Shown here piece after piece: positions 1 to 7,147 of a stretch of DNA of 42,397 bases. Both the position numbers and the translations under genes were made by a program. The DNA comes from Flavipsychrobacter sp. (GTDB lineage: Bacteria; Bacteroidota; Bacteroidia; Chitinophagales; Chitinophagaceae): positions 1 to 42,397 of the forward strand of contig JAEUVY010000062.1 of NCBI GenBank assembly GCA_016786565.1, read 5' to 3'. How positions within the stretch are numbered: the first letter of the stretch is position 1; each line of letters opens with the position of its first letter. The notes under the pieces are model-generated. The model searched no databases, was not told the DNA's origin, and saw only the letters and a list, made by a program, of their open reading frames with translations.

Positions 1-99
1 TATGTACTCGTTGGCAACACGTCTCTTAAACGCAACTTCGTACTTCAAATTTCTGCCTTTTTGTCCTTTTCTGCCTTTCGTCGCAGTTTGTCTTTTCAT
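1..99 (-). CDS. IS3-like transposase OrfA, N-terminal fragment (runs off window)
   Basis: The minus strand reads from an ATG at 99 to the window edge without a stop, giving 33 residues. A basic Lys/Arg/Gly-rich start is followed by KYEVAFKRRVANEYI, which resembles the first helix of the helix-turn-helix protein (OrfA) of IS3-family elements. OrfA binds the element ends and is normally fused by frameshift to the DDE integrase OrfB; both would lie to the left of this window. The hairpin and inverted repeat at 104-213, just upstream of the start, fit an element end. Family assignment rests on a short stretch, so it is moderate only; a domesticated HTH gene is the alternative. Confidence 0.55.
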   Translation of the reverse strand, partial: MKRQTATKGRKGQKGRNLKYEVAFKRRVANEYI

Positions 100-103
100 A
101 ATA

Positions 104-120
104 TACACGTTTTACGTGTA
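104..120. repeat. Perfect hairpin upstream of the transposase start
   Basis: TACACGT, a three-base TTT loop, and ACGTGTA form a perfect 7-bp stem ending five bases before the ATG at 99. In the minus-strand transcript it would fold next to the start codon. Such structures can limit translation of transposases from read-through transcripts; that role is inference here. Confidence 0.5.
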
Positions 121-213
121 AACTTTTTTCAGGACGATACACCACTTGCTTCTCACCTTCTTCCCAGAAACTGCGCAGTTACTTCTCATGATTCGTCCTG
201 AAAAGGTTTACAC
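116..213. repeat. Near-perfect inverted repeat at probable IS end
   Basis: Positions 116-137 and 193-213 are inverted copies sharing the core TCAGGACGA and GTGTAAAC blocks, with a two-base difference and one indel between them. The 55-base spacer contains the perfect 12-bp palindrome AACTGCGCAGTT. Read inward from about 212, the right copy starts TGTAAACC, and IS3-family termini commonly start with TG. I infer that the right copy is the terminal repeat and the left copy is subterminal. Confidence 0.45.
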
Positions 214-523
214 CTTTGTCAGATAATCCGGTTTTTTGTTTACTGACATTTAGTTAATTCTGTAATTTGTTTACAATTCGCTTCAAAAGCTGCTTATTTA
301 CTGCCCAATTTCCGGACATCCGTACTATCCCGAGATTGATCCCCGTGTCGTCAGGTTAACGGCATACAGGTATAATATAAATCCGTTGTATGCAATTAAT
401 TTGCCGCCGTTACATAAAGGTCTGTCAAACGTGCAAACAAGGCAAGGAGAAAAATCTATGATAGTGCGTTTTCTGCAGTGTCATAAAAATATTCGCGGGT
501 GTGATGGTACCTTGCGCCAAATA
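214..523. other. Intergenic stretch without a recognisable gene
   Basis: Between the probable IS end and the transposase remnant I see no convincing coding region or strong hairpin. It is AT-rich on the left and more mixed from about 300, and probably includes decayed sequence of the RAYT gene whose 3' end survives at 524-601. Confidence 0.4.
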
Positions 524-601
524 GGTCCCGAAGAGTATCTGTGGAGTAATGCCAGAGATTATTCCGGTAAATCAGGCATTATCCCGTTGATATTATTTTG
601 A
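524..601 (+). pseudogene. REP-associated (RAYT/Y1) transposase, C-terminal remnant
   Basis: The last 25 codons before the TGA at 599-601 read EEYLWSNARDYSGKSG and then a short hydrophobic end. This matches the C-terminal signature of IS200-like REP-associated tyrosine transposases, where a PEDY-x-WSSARNY-x-G motif precedes the end of the protein. The HUH motif and catalytic tyrosine expected about 100 residues earlier are absent. An open frame back to 386 exists but has no family resemblance, so the gene is truncated. Full-length RAYTs mobilise flanking REP palindromes; three small hairpins lie directly downstream (608-688), which supports the identification. Confidence 0.6.
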
Positions 602-607
602 TGATAT

Positions 608-688
608 CGCAAGTGGAAAACACTTGCGAGAACGTTAGACACAAGTCAAACAGACTTGCCCTCTGGTTGTAAGTCTGTCTGCAAAGAC
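608..688. repeat. REP-like cluster of three hairpins
   Basis: Three stem-loops follow the RAYT remnant within 90 bases. The first is CGCAAGTG/CACTTGCG around GAAAA (608-628). The second is CAAGTC/GACTTG around AAACA (642-658). The third is GTCT/AGAC around an eight-base loop (673-688). The first two stems share the CAAGT core. Position next to a RAYT end suggests a REP/BIME-type repeat unit. No second copy is present in this window, so repetitiveness could not be shown. Confidence 0.55.
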
Positions 689-708
689 CTGCCCCTAACC
701 ACATTTCC

Positions 709-1227
709 CTACAACACTCCCTGATCTTTCCAGTATTTTAAAGCGGTATTGTAGCCCGATCGCTTCTCGGGATTCTGATATAACCAGTTCATCATCAGGT
801 CTTCCATTTCGTCCGTTGCAATATTCTCGTAAGTGTTGGACTTGCTGCACATAAATTCCAGTTGCAGCTTTATTTCGTTCATGTATCCCAGCATACGTCT
901 GCTGTTGGTTTTAGAAACAACATATTCAGCCATTAGTGCAGTCTCCCTCCCGATAAACTCAGCCCCGAATCCATGCCGCTGCAACAAATTCGCTACACGC
1001 TCCCTGAATTCTTCATGCGTTCCTTTTATTGTCTGCCCCCTGCATACAACAGTGATCAACGATGGCTCGTGATAATAGGTGACCAGCATTTTTCCCGCAA
1101 ATCCTGTTGGCTGTAGCGTGCAATACCAACTATGAAGCTGCTGCCCCGGCGTCGCTTCGGTTATGTGCAGTGGTGCGCTGATCCGTGAAGTGTTTAATAA
1201 TTTCTGAGTTGCATGGATGTGTACCAT
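709..1227 (-). CDS. DUF6933-like protein
   Basis: A 172-residue protein if started at the internal ATG at 1227. The longer frame from 1263 adds 12 hydrophobic residues that do not fit the family. The N-terminus (VHIHATQKLL) followed by a tryptophan in HSWYCTL resembles DUF6933, a family of short cytoplasmic proteins of unknown function with the pattern H-x-T-x-K-LL near the start. The C-terminal half (LMAEYVVSKTNSRRMLGYMNE and after) is helical and charged. No catalytic motif is visible. It stands alone behind a mobile-element remnant and upstream of the AT-rich module, so it may be accessory. Confidence 0.6.
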   Translation of the reverse strand: MVHIHATQKLLNTSRISAPLHITEATPGQQLHSWYCTLQPTGFAGKMLVTYYHEPSLITVVCRGQTIKGTHEEFRERVANLLQRHGFGAEFIGRETALMAEYVVSKTNSRRMLGYMNEIKLQLEFMCSKSNTYENIATDEMEDLMMNWLYQNPEKRSGYNTALKYWKDQGVL

Positions 1228-1374
1228 AATAATGTAAAATACAAGACAACTTTGAATTATCATATAACACCGCGTTGGGCTCTTGCCGCATCGGGGGGAC
1301 GTATATTCACATTTTCATTAAATCCAAACGATGCTGACCATATCTTAAAATTTATGGTAATTATATGCTGTTTT

Positions 1375-1392
1375 CTGCTACAATTATAGCAG
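1375..1392. repeat. Small inverted repeat downstream of the SecB-like gene
   Basis: CTGCTA and TAGCAG flank a six-base CAATTA loop, 28 bases past the stop of the minus-strand SecB-like gene. No T-run follows on either strand, so an intrinsic terminator is only a weak possibility. Confidence 0.3.
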
Positions 1393-1419
1393 TTAGATTA
1401 AGAGAGGAAAGAGCAGAAT

Positions 1420-1908
1420 TTATTTCGTTTGCTTGGTTACTGAAGTGCTTTTCACTTTTGCTGCTTTGGGGGGACTCTTTTTGAATTGATTTTGCATTAA
1501 AGTAGAAGCCGAAAATAGGGGTAACATGTAAACACCAATAGGAGAATAGGAAGTGGCGTTTTGAATAAATCCCCTGACATTATTAAATGCTATTGGAACT
1601 GCCGAAGCTTTTATCATCAATTCCTTATTTTCTTCGGTAATTCCCGATGAAGGGTCAATATAAAATACTGTACCAGCATCCACATCTAGTATATGACACG
1701 GGTATTTCGCTTCCGGGCTGTTCACTATTACGCTCGTATAAACAAATATATGCCCACTGTCCTTGTCAACAGTAATTTTGAATTTTAAATCAAGTACATA
1801 TTTATCTTCATCTAATTCTTCGATAGACTCTTTGGGGGCTATATAGCCCATATGAAAGTCTAATATATCGAATTTTATTAACTTTAGTTGACTTTGTGGT
1901 AGAATCAT
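1420..1908 (-). CDS. SecB-like chaperone of a TAC module
   Basis: A 162-residue protein with the layout of SecB. Beta segments are seen at about 9-21, 37-62 and 69-85, then a helical section whose VPIAFNNVRGFIQNAT (104-119) aligns with the SecB helix that in E. coli reads ILFPYAREC and following. After it come a Pro-Leu turn (MLPLFSAS, 128-135) matching the APVNFDAL region and a basic tail. SecB is a homotetrameric chaperone holding clients unfolded. The start ATG overlaps the stop of the XRE gene by four bases (ATGA), so the two are translationally coupled. Together with the upstream toxin and antitoxin genes this suggests a chaperone dedicated to stabilising the antitoxin, as Rv1957 does in M. 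tuberculosis. The housekeeping SecB role is less likely given the context. Confidence 0.7.
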   Translation of the reverse strand: MILPQSQLKLIKFDILDFHMGYIAPKESIEELDEDKYVLDLKFKITVDKDSGHIFVYTSVIVNSPEAKYPCHILDVDAGTVFYIDPSSGITEENKELMIKASAVPIAFNNVRGFIQNATSYSPIGVYMLPLFSASTLMQNQFKKSPPKAAKVKSTSVTKQTK

Positions 1909-2420
1909 ACAGCAAGTTCAATTGAAATTTCTGATAAATTAGTCGTTAATGTATACTCACATACGGACATATTTTTATTTCTTTTGCCTTTCGGTCTACT
2001 TGTATCCCATAAATTATTTATATACACCCAGCTGCCTTTCGGGCTCTTTAGTTTATCTACAAGAATTAATATTTGTTCTTCATTCCAAGAATGTTCACAG
2101 CTAGTGTTGTTTACCTCTAATATCTCAGGGGCGACAGCTTTTATTTCAAATCTAAAGTTTAGTTTTTTTTCCATCTGAGCAAGTAGCTCAAGATTAACAA
2201 CTTTATTTCCTCTATATAGTTGCGTAATGTAGCTGGGAGAAACATTTAGTATTTTAGCCAATTCGTTTCTGAGAATATTCCTTTCATCTGTAATGCGCTC
2301 AACTTCGCCAAGTATTCGATAGCTAATCATTTGTTTCAAATGTTTAACATCATCTTCTTTCTCGAATTTCTTGGTGAAAGCCTGCTTGATTAGTTTGTCA
2401 CTATTTAATTTCGTATTCAT
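1905..2420 (-). CDS. XRE-family antitoxin (HigA-like) with C-terminal extension
   Basis: A 171-residue protein from the ATG at 2420; a TTG at 2438 would add six residues. Residues about 46-92 form a Cro/C1-type helix-turn-helix (LRNELAKILNVSPSYITQLYRG, with the recognition helix around SPSYITQLYRG). After it comes a 75-residue tail containing WNEEQILILVDKL and ending in the hydrophobic ISIELAV. In HigA-type antitoxins the HTH represses the operon and the protein neutralises the toxin. In TAC systems a C-terminal chaperone-addiction (ChAD) sequence recruits the SecB-like partner, and the tail here is the candidate. The gene overlaps the toxin gene by 20 bases and the chaperone gene by four, showing one operon. 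Confidence 0.7.
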   Translation of the reverse strand: MNTKLNSDKLIKQAFTKKFEKEDDVKHLKQMISYRILGEVERITDERNILRNELAKILNVSPSYITQLYRGNKVVNLELLAQMEKKLNFRFEIKAVAPEILEVNNTSCEHSWNEEQILILVDKLKSPKGSWVYINNLWDTSRPKGKRNKNMSVCEYTLTTNLSEISIELAV

Positions 2421-2799
2421 AACCACCCATTGTTTCAATTCGTGACTTAATTTTTTTAGGGATATCCTGTGTTTTTTTTCCCTCGTACAATTCGCACATG
2501 ATAATATATCTAACGCCAGACCTACTTACCTCTTGACAATAGATTCTATCATTTCTTCCATTCCTTCTAAATCTCATTTCGTACATGTTGTGTGCTTTGT
2601 CTGAGACGTCACATTTGCAGTACTTTTCTTTATTTCTTATTCCTTGCTTAATGATATCTCTTATTTGCTTAAACTCTTCGTCAACCTGATCTCTAAAAAT
2701 ATACGGTAAAATACTTGACGCGCAGTCTGTGTCAATGGCAAAAACTATTGTGCCATGAACAATACTGTTGTCGAGAATTGACGCTTTTCTTTTTGACAA
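2401..2799 (-). CDS. HigB/RelE-superfamily toxin of the TAC module, TTG start
   Basis: A 132-residue protein. The segment MYEMRFRRNGRNDRIY (72-87) and RYIIMCELYEGKKTQDIP (97-114), followed by a helix, matches the HigB/Gp49-like pattern: a strand with conserved Arg, a strand carrying an Arg-Ile turn, then a GKKTQ-P-x-I motif. Such toxins are ribosome-dependent mRNA endonucleases. An in-frame TAG lies a few codons upstream and no ATG or GTG occurs before residue 69, so the TTG at 2799 is the most plausible start; a weak start would keep toxin synthesis low. The gene is first in the operon and overlaps the antitoxin gene, the order of HigB-HigA-SecB loci. The first 68 residues are not obviously conserved. 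Confidence 0.65.
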   Translation of the reverse strand: MSKRKASILDNSIVHGTIVFAIDTDCASSILPYIFRDQVDEEFKQIRDIIKQGIRNKEKYCKCDVSDKAHNMYEMRFRRNGRNDRIYCQEVSRSGVRYIIMCELYEGKKTQDIPKKIKSRIETMGGYEYEIK

Positions 2800-2809
2800 A
2801 ATTAAGCTA

Positions 2810-2821
2810 TTGGTTAACTAA
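2810..2821. promoter_or_regulatory. Candidate operator of the TAC operon
   Basis: TTGGTTAACTAA is a near-palindrome (10 of 12 positions symmetric, GTTAAC core) at the expected transcription start of the toxin operon, 11 bases before the TTG start. It is a plausible binding site for the XRE antitoxin; inferred from position and symmetry only. Confidence 0.4.
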
Positions 2822-2823
2822 TG

Positions 2824-2831
2824 CAAATTTA
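2824..2831 (-). promoter_or_regulatory. -7 element of the TAC operon promoter
   Basis: On the minus strand the bases read TAAATTTG, an exact match to the Bacteroidota -7 consensus TAnnTTTG. A TTTG at 2857-2860 could be the -33 element, but the 25-base spacing is longer than usual. Predicted transcription starts near 2817. Confidence 0.5.
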
Positions 2832-3076
2832 AATTAGGATAATAACATGATATTGGCAAAAGTAAACTAAACCTTCTTAAATAATAAAAATGTTGTTCAA
2901 TCAAAATTATGAATATTGGGTGCACCGTCAGTCAATTTTGTGAATTGCTGATAACGTAAGTATTTGTTTACTTAACAAGTTCGTTTGGTGTCCCGTAAAG
3001 TTAAACCCATATTTGTTGGCAAACCGGTGAAAATTCGCATCAAGTTGTTTGACATATCCACAAATTTCAAAAATCC
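2832..3076. other. AT-rich intergenic region between divergent genes
   Basis: About 345 bases separate the divergent toxin operon and the HTH gene (2800-3144). Apart from the two promoters listed separately I see only a weak TTGTT/AACAA repeat near 2964. No open frame looks real. Confidence 0.45.
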
Positions 3077-3107
3077 TTGGCTGCCCCCGCCACCTGCTCT
3101 AATTTTG
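3077..3107 (+). promoter_or_regulatory. Bacteroidota promoter for the terminase-like HTH gene
   Basis: TTG at 3077-3079 and TAATTTTG at 3100-3107 are spaced by 20 bases, a full match to the TTG-N19/21-TAnnTTTG consensus. Predicted start is near 3114, giving a leader of about 30 bases before the ATG at 3145. Confidence 0.6.
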
Positions 3108-3144
3108 GTGCCCGAAAAAAATCACCTTCTAAACCTTAGCTACT

Positions 3145-3954
3145 ATGAAAACACAGGAACAGCAGAGAGCGTATAACCTCTTCATGCAAACAAACCTCAC
3201 CAAAACCGAGATCGCCGACCAGATCGGTGTCAATCGCCGCACCATCTACCAGTGGTCCGTTCAGGGCGACTGGGACGTCCTCCGCAGGTCCGCGCGCACC
3301 ATGCCGTCCATCATTGGTCAGAAACTCTACCACATTTTCGGCCACTTCACCGACCACATCCTTATTCGTCAGGCCGCCTATCAGACCGTCACCAAAGACG
3401 AGGCCTACACCCTGCACAAGCTCGTTTCTGCCCTCGGCATGATCCGTTCACGGAATATCCTCAGCGAGACAATGGAGAGTTTTACAGGGCTTCTCGAGCA
3501 GGTGAAGGAAAAAGACGAGGATCTTGCGCAGCAGATCCTGCCCCACGTAGAAAATTACATTGCGGCCGGTGCTGAGCCCCGCCACTACAGCATGGTCTTG
3601 CAGGGCTATAACCCCGACGGTACACTCCCGTTCCCCGAAAAGGAGTTGACCGACCGCGACGATGATTTTCGGGAATGGTGTGCCATCAGACAAGAGGAAG
3701 AAGATGAACGCCGCGCCGTGGAAAAGAAAGAACAGCCCGCCCCCGTTTCGCACCCCGAACCACTACCTGTCACTCCTGCAGCATCGGCACCTGCTACCGA
3801 GCCTGTCGTTGGTCCGGGTCGTCCCGGCATGGCCACCGCGCTTGCAAACCAGCGCATAAGTCCACCCGTACACGATGGGAGTTTTTTGAGAGGTTTTGCC
3901 GATGCGCCTTTTTTGCAATCGTTTGTTTATCAGCGTAAAAAGAAGCGATTTTAG
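3145..3954 (+). CDS. Solo HTH protein resembling phage terminase small subunits
   Basis: A 269-residue protein. Residues 18-43 (LTKTEIADQIGVNRRTIYQWSVQGDW) are a clear helix-turn-helix of the kind found at the start of phage terminase small subunits, which bind packaging sites on phage DNA. Residues about 50-165 are helical, including a Lys/Asp-rich LLEQVKEKDEDLAQQILPHVENYI. The rest is acidic and then proline/alanine-rich. No terminase large subunit or other phage gene is nearby. Codons favour C-ending forms (CTC, ATC, GTC, ACC), whereas the neighbouring core genes favour CTG, ATA and GTG, so acquisition from elsewhere is likely. A domesticated DNA-binding protein is the main alternative to a phage remnant. 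Confidence 0.65.
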   Translation: MKTQEQQRAYNLFMQTNLTKTEIADQIGVNRRTIYQWSVQGDWDVLRRSARTMPSIIGQKLYHIFGHFTDHILIRQAAYQTVTKDEAYTLHKLVSALGMIRSRNILSETMESFTGLLEQVKEKDEDLAQQILPHVENYIAAGAEPRHYSMVLQGYNPDGTLPFPEKELTDRDDDFREWCAIRQEEEDERRAVEKKEQPAPVSHPEPLPVTPAASAPATEPVVGPGRPGMATALANQRISPPVHDGSFLRGFADAPFLQSFVYQRKKKRF

Positions 3955-4070
3955 CGTCCCTCACTTTTTTTGAAATGGGAGATTTTATCCGCCCTGGTGC
4001 TCCTTTTTAAATTGAGTTTTTTCGATGTTGGGCAACGGTTGGCAAAGCAATAGACGCTCACATTCAGTCG

Positions 4071-4487
4071 CTACTGAAGCCGTCTTGATACCAGCGTGAT
4101 CACCAGTCCGAGGATGCCCACGGCCACGGCCGCACCGGCAACATCGACAAATGCAACGGCTACATTATTATAGAAGTGGCTGGATGCCAGCCAATAGGTA
4201 TTGGCCATAATAGCTACCAGAATGCCGACCACTGAACCTGTTACCATTCCTTTTACAGGATCGGTGGTGCGGGTGAGGTGCGTGAGGATGTATACCATAA
4301 GTGCGGCATAGGCTGCGCATGAGATGACAAGGAACGACCAGTTAAATTCCTCGGGCGAACGTTTGAATCCGGCCAGTTGTGTTGTGTTCGCCTCGGTATA
4401 GGTGCCGAGGATAAGGTCGAATATCAGCCAGCCCACACCAAAGTAGGTGACAGTGCCGATGAGTGTGAGGATGATGAACTTTTTCAT
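4071..4487 (-). CDS. Four-helix membrane protein, unknown function
   Basis: A 138-residue integral membrane protein, started at the ATG of MKKFIILTLIGTVTYFGVGW; a longer frame to 4544 adds a non-matching 19 residues. Four hydrophobic segments are visible at about 2-25, 46-68, 77-97 and 107-133. Short charged loops include TRTTDPVKG, and the end is SRRLQ. The pattern resembles small DUF1761-type inner-membrane proteins, but I cannot assign the family firmly. It converges with the HTH gene to its left. Confidence 0.7.
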   Translation of the reverse strand: MKKFIILTLIGTVTYFGVGWLIFDLILGTYTEANTTQLAGFKRSPEEFNWSFLVISCAAYAALMVYILTHLTRTTDPVKGMVTGSVVGILVAIMANTYWLASSHFYNNVAVAFVDVAGAAVAVGILGLVITLVSRRLQ

Positions 4488-4833
4488 TTCAGCGCCGGTT
4501 AAAATTGACGTGAGGCTGTGTAAGATACATATAAAACTTTTCAAGAGCCCCCGTGAAAGGGTACCGCCCGGACGATAGTTTGCAGGTGCGACCCTGCTGC
4601 AGTTATCATTTCAGTTGTCTGTTTCTGTTGCCTTTCCTACTCACAATCAATTACTTCGGCATGGTTTTTGTCCCTGTTGTGTTGTGTCATGCCTGCGTTA
4701 TTTCAGGCAAAAATCGGAGGACGTTGGTGGTGTGGAAGTGGTTCATACGGTCAAAACCCCTAATTTTAAGACTCATATTTAGAAAAAGGCGGGCTGTGTC
4801 CGCTAATGCTTATCAGATCATTAATAGCTTGAA
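4488..4833. other. Intergenic region between divergent genes
   Basis: About 346 bases carry the upstream regions of the membrane protein (minus) and the first metallopeptidase (plus). A weak GCCTG/CAGGC repeat lies at 4691-4708. A frame from 4553 to 4837 exists but has atypical composition and I do not consider it a gene. Confidence 0.4.
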
Positions 4834-7125
4834 ATGAAAAAGTTCTTCCTGAAACTGGTGTTGTGTGCCGGTTTATTTACCCCTTTTATTGCCGGTGCAT
4901 CGGAAGTGTGGAAAGAGGTTCAGACGGGATTGCCGTCTAAAAATGTGCAGGTGATAAAACCCGACGTGTACCGCACCTATCAACTGGATGTGCCCACACT
5001 GCGTATGCACTTCAGCAACCTCCCGCAGAACGAGAACTTTGCCGAGATAGTGACCCTGCCTATGCCTGATGGCAGCACCCGCGACTTCAGGGTATGGGAA
5101 ACCAGCATGATGCCGCAGGAACTGGCTGCTCAGTATACCGATATCAGGACGTACAGTGGTTATGCCGTTGACGACCGCACCGTTACTGCCAAGTTCGACT
5201 TCACCCTTTATGGCTTCCACGCCATGATACTGGACGGCGAGAACACGGCCTTCATTGATCCGTATGATAACCTGAACGATGGTTTTTATATAGGATATTA
5301 CAAACGCGACCTGAACCGCGATCTTGCCGACCGTATGATATGCGGTGTGCATGGCGACGATGAGAATGGCCCCGCCGGCGAGCAGATGCAGATGGCCAAC
5401 ACAGACCTGCCAAAGCTGGCACAGAAAACGGTGAATGGCTACGACCTGCGCACCTACCGTCTGGCACTGGCCTGCAGTAATCAGTATGCGACTGCAGCTA
5501 CAGGTGTACCCAGCCCCACTAAGGCGCAGGTGCTGAGCAAAATGACCACCACTATGAACAGGGTGAACGGTGTGTACGAGCGCGAGTTCTCTATAACCAT
5601 GGTGTTCACATCTTCTCAGAACAATCTGATATTCACTACAGCCGCCGGCGATCCGTTCAACGCCATCAACTCCAACGCGTCTGCCTGCCTCACTACCAAT
5701 CAGACCCAGTGCAACTCTATAGTTGGCAGCTCCAACTACGACATAGGTCACGTGTTCACTACGGGTTCGGGCGGACTGGCTACGCTGGGTTGTGTGTGTA
5801 CGTTCAGCAAGGCGCAGGGAACTACAGGGTCGGCATCGCCAACCGGCGACGGGTTTGATATAGACTATGTGGCGCACGAGATCGGCCATCAGTTCGGCGC
5901 GCAGCATACTTTCAATAATGGTATTCACGGAAGCTGTGGCGGTGGCAATGCCGAGTCTTCAGCCGCCTACGAACCCGGTAGCGGATCTACCATCATGGCC
6001 TATGCCGGCATCTGCTCTCCGGATAACGTTCAGTCGCGCAGCGATCCGTACTTTCATCGCCATAGTGTGGGGCAAGTGCTTACCTATGTCACAGGCGCTA
6101 TCGGCAACTGTGCGGTAAAAACACCAACCGGCAATAAATTGGTGAAGTACACTACTATTTCGCCAACTTCTTATACTATTCCGTACCTCACCCCGTTCGA
6201 GCTTACCTCTCCTGTAGTAACCGACTCGGCCGGTGATTCGGTAGTGTTGTACGCATGGGAACAGCACGATCTGGGCAGCTTTGGTAGCACATTTGCCACA
6301 ACAACGTCCAGTGGTCCTATTTTCAGATCCATCAGTCCGTCAAAGTCACCCACAAGGGTATTCCCCAAAATATCTTCGGTGTTGGTAGGCAACCTGAACA
6401 CGGCCTATGAAAAGGCACCTACAGTGGCCCGTGCCATGAAGTTCAAGTGCATCTACCGCAACATCCGCAACAACAAAGGTTGTGTGACCATACCTGATGA
6501 GGTAGTGACGGTAAACGCCATCACCACCGGAACAGGTGCCGGTTTTAAGGTTACCAGTCAGGGCGCAGCGGGCACAGCATATCTGGGCGGTTCTACACAA
6601 ACAGTTACGTGGACGGTATTGAACACTGATGTAGCCCCCATAGGCGCGTCTCAGGTGGATATATGGATGTCGCAGAACGGAGGCACTACCTACCAGTACT
6701 TTGTAGGTACATTCCCCAACAATGGTTCGGCAAGCATTACTGTGCCCAATCCGGCATCTACCACCACCACCGCGCGCTTTAAGGTGAAAGGCAAGAACAA
6801 TGTGTTCTTCAACGTCAACAGCGTGAACTTCAAAGTTGACTACAATCCGCTTGTACCTGTTTCTCCCAACAGCACTTCAAACGTGCTGATGCCGGTAAAT
6901 GAGGTGAACATCTTCCCTGTGCCGGCTACAGAGGTAGTGCACATGACCACTACACTGGCAGCCGATGCCGTGGTGACCAATGTGGTAGGGCAGCGTGTAT
7001 GGACGGGCCGCATAGACGGAAAAGCCGACATAGATGTGGCTACCTGGAGCAAGGGTATCTACTATGTGAAACTGGTAGATGTGGCTACAGGTGGGCAAAC
7101 TGTGAAACAATTTGTAGTGCAGTAA
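4834..7125 (+). CDS. Secreted reprolysin-like zinc metallopeptidase with T9SS sorting tail
   Basis: A 763-residue secreted protein. A signal peptide (about 1-22) is followed by a propeptide-like region (to about 200). The catalytic domain (about 203-430) has the metzincin motif HEIGHQFGAQH with zinc ligands H348, H352 and H358 and catalytic E349. A Met-turn follows in TIMAYAG. This matches the M12B reprolysin-like peptidases of Bacteroidota. A beta-sandwich segment follows (about 565-670), then a type A T9SS sorting domain from NIFPVPA to KQFVVQ (690-763), which directs export across the outer membrane. A hairpin terminator follows at 7148. The next gene is a close paralogue in the same orientation, so the pair arose by tandem duplication. 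Confidence 0.92.
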   Translation: MKKFFLKLVLCAGLFTPFIAGASEVWKEVQTGLPSKNVQVIKPDVYRTYQLDVPTLRMHFSNLPQNENFAEIVTLPMPDGSTRDFRVWETSMMPQELAAQYTDIRTYSGYAVDDRTVTAKFDFTLYGFHAMILDGENTAFIDPYDNLNDGFYIGYYKRDLNRDLADRMICGVHGDDENGPAGEQMQMANTDLPKLAQKTVNGYDLRTYRLALACSNQYATAATGVPSPTKAQVLSKMTTTMNRVNGVYEREFSITMVFTSSQNNLIFTTAAGDPFNAINSNASACLTTNQTQCNSIVGSSNYDIGHVFTTGSGGLATLGCVCTFSKAQGTTGSASPTGDGFDIDYVAHEIGHQFGAQHTFNNGIHGSCGGGNAESSAAYEPGSGSTIMAYAGICSPDNVQSRSDPYFHRHSVGQVLTYVTGAIGNCAVKTPTGNKLVKYTTISPTSYTIPYLTPFELTSPVVTDSAGDSVVLYAWEQHDLGSFGSTFATTTSSGPIFRSISPSKSPTRVFPKISSVLVGNLNTAYEKAPTVARAMKFKCIYRNIRNNKGCVTIPDEVVTVNAITTGTGAGFKVTSQGAAGTAYLGGSTQTVTWTVLNTDVAPIGASQVDIWMSQNGGTTYQYFVGTFPNNGSASITVPNPASTTTTARFKVKGKNNVFFNVNSVNFKVDYNPLVPVSPNSTSNVLMPVNEVNIFPVPATEVVHMTTTLAADAVVTNVVGQRVWTGRIDGKADIDVATWSKGIYYVKLVDVATGGQTVKQFVVQ

Positions 7126-7147
7126 TCATAATTGAGCATTCATGAAG

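Noticed and set aside
386..523. N-terminal part of the frame containing the RAYT remnant
   Set aside because: It shows none of the expected transposase motifs; only the last 25 codons match, so I treat the rest as unrelated or decayed sequence.
4553..4837. A 94-codon plus-strand frame upstream of the first metallopeptidase
   Set aside because: Starts at GTG, composition unlike local genes, no motif; it overlaps the start of the real gene.
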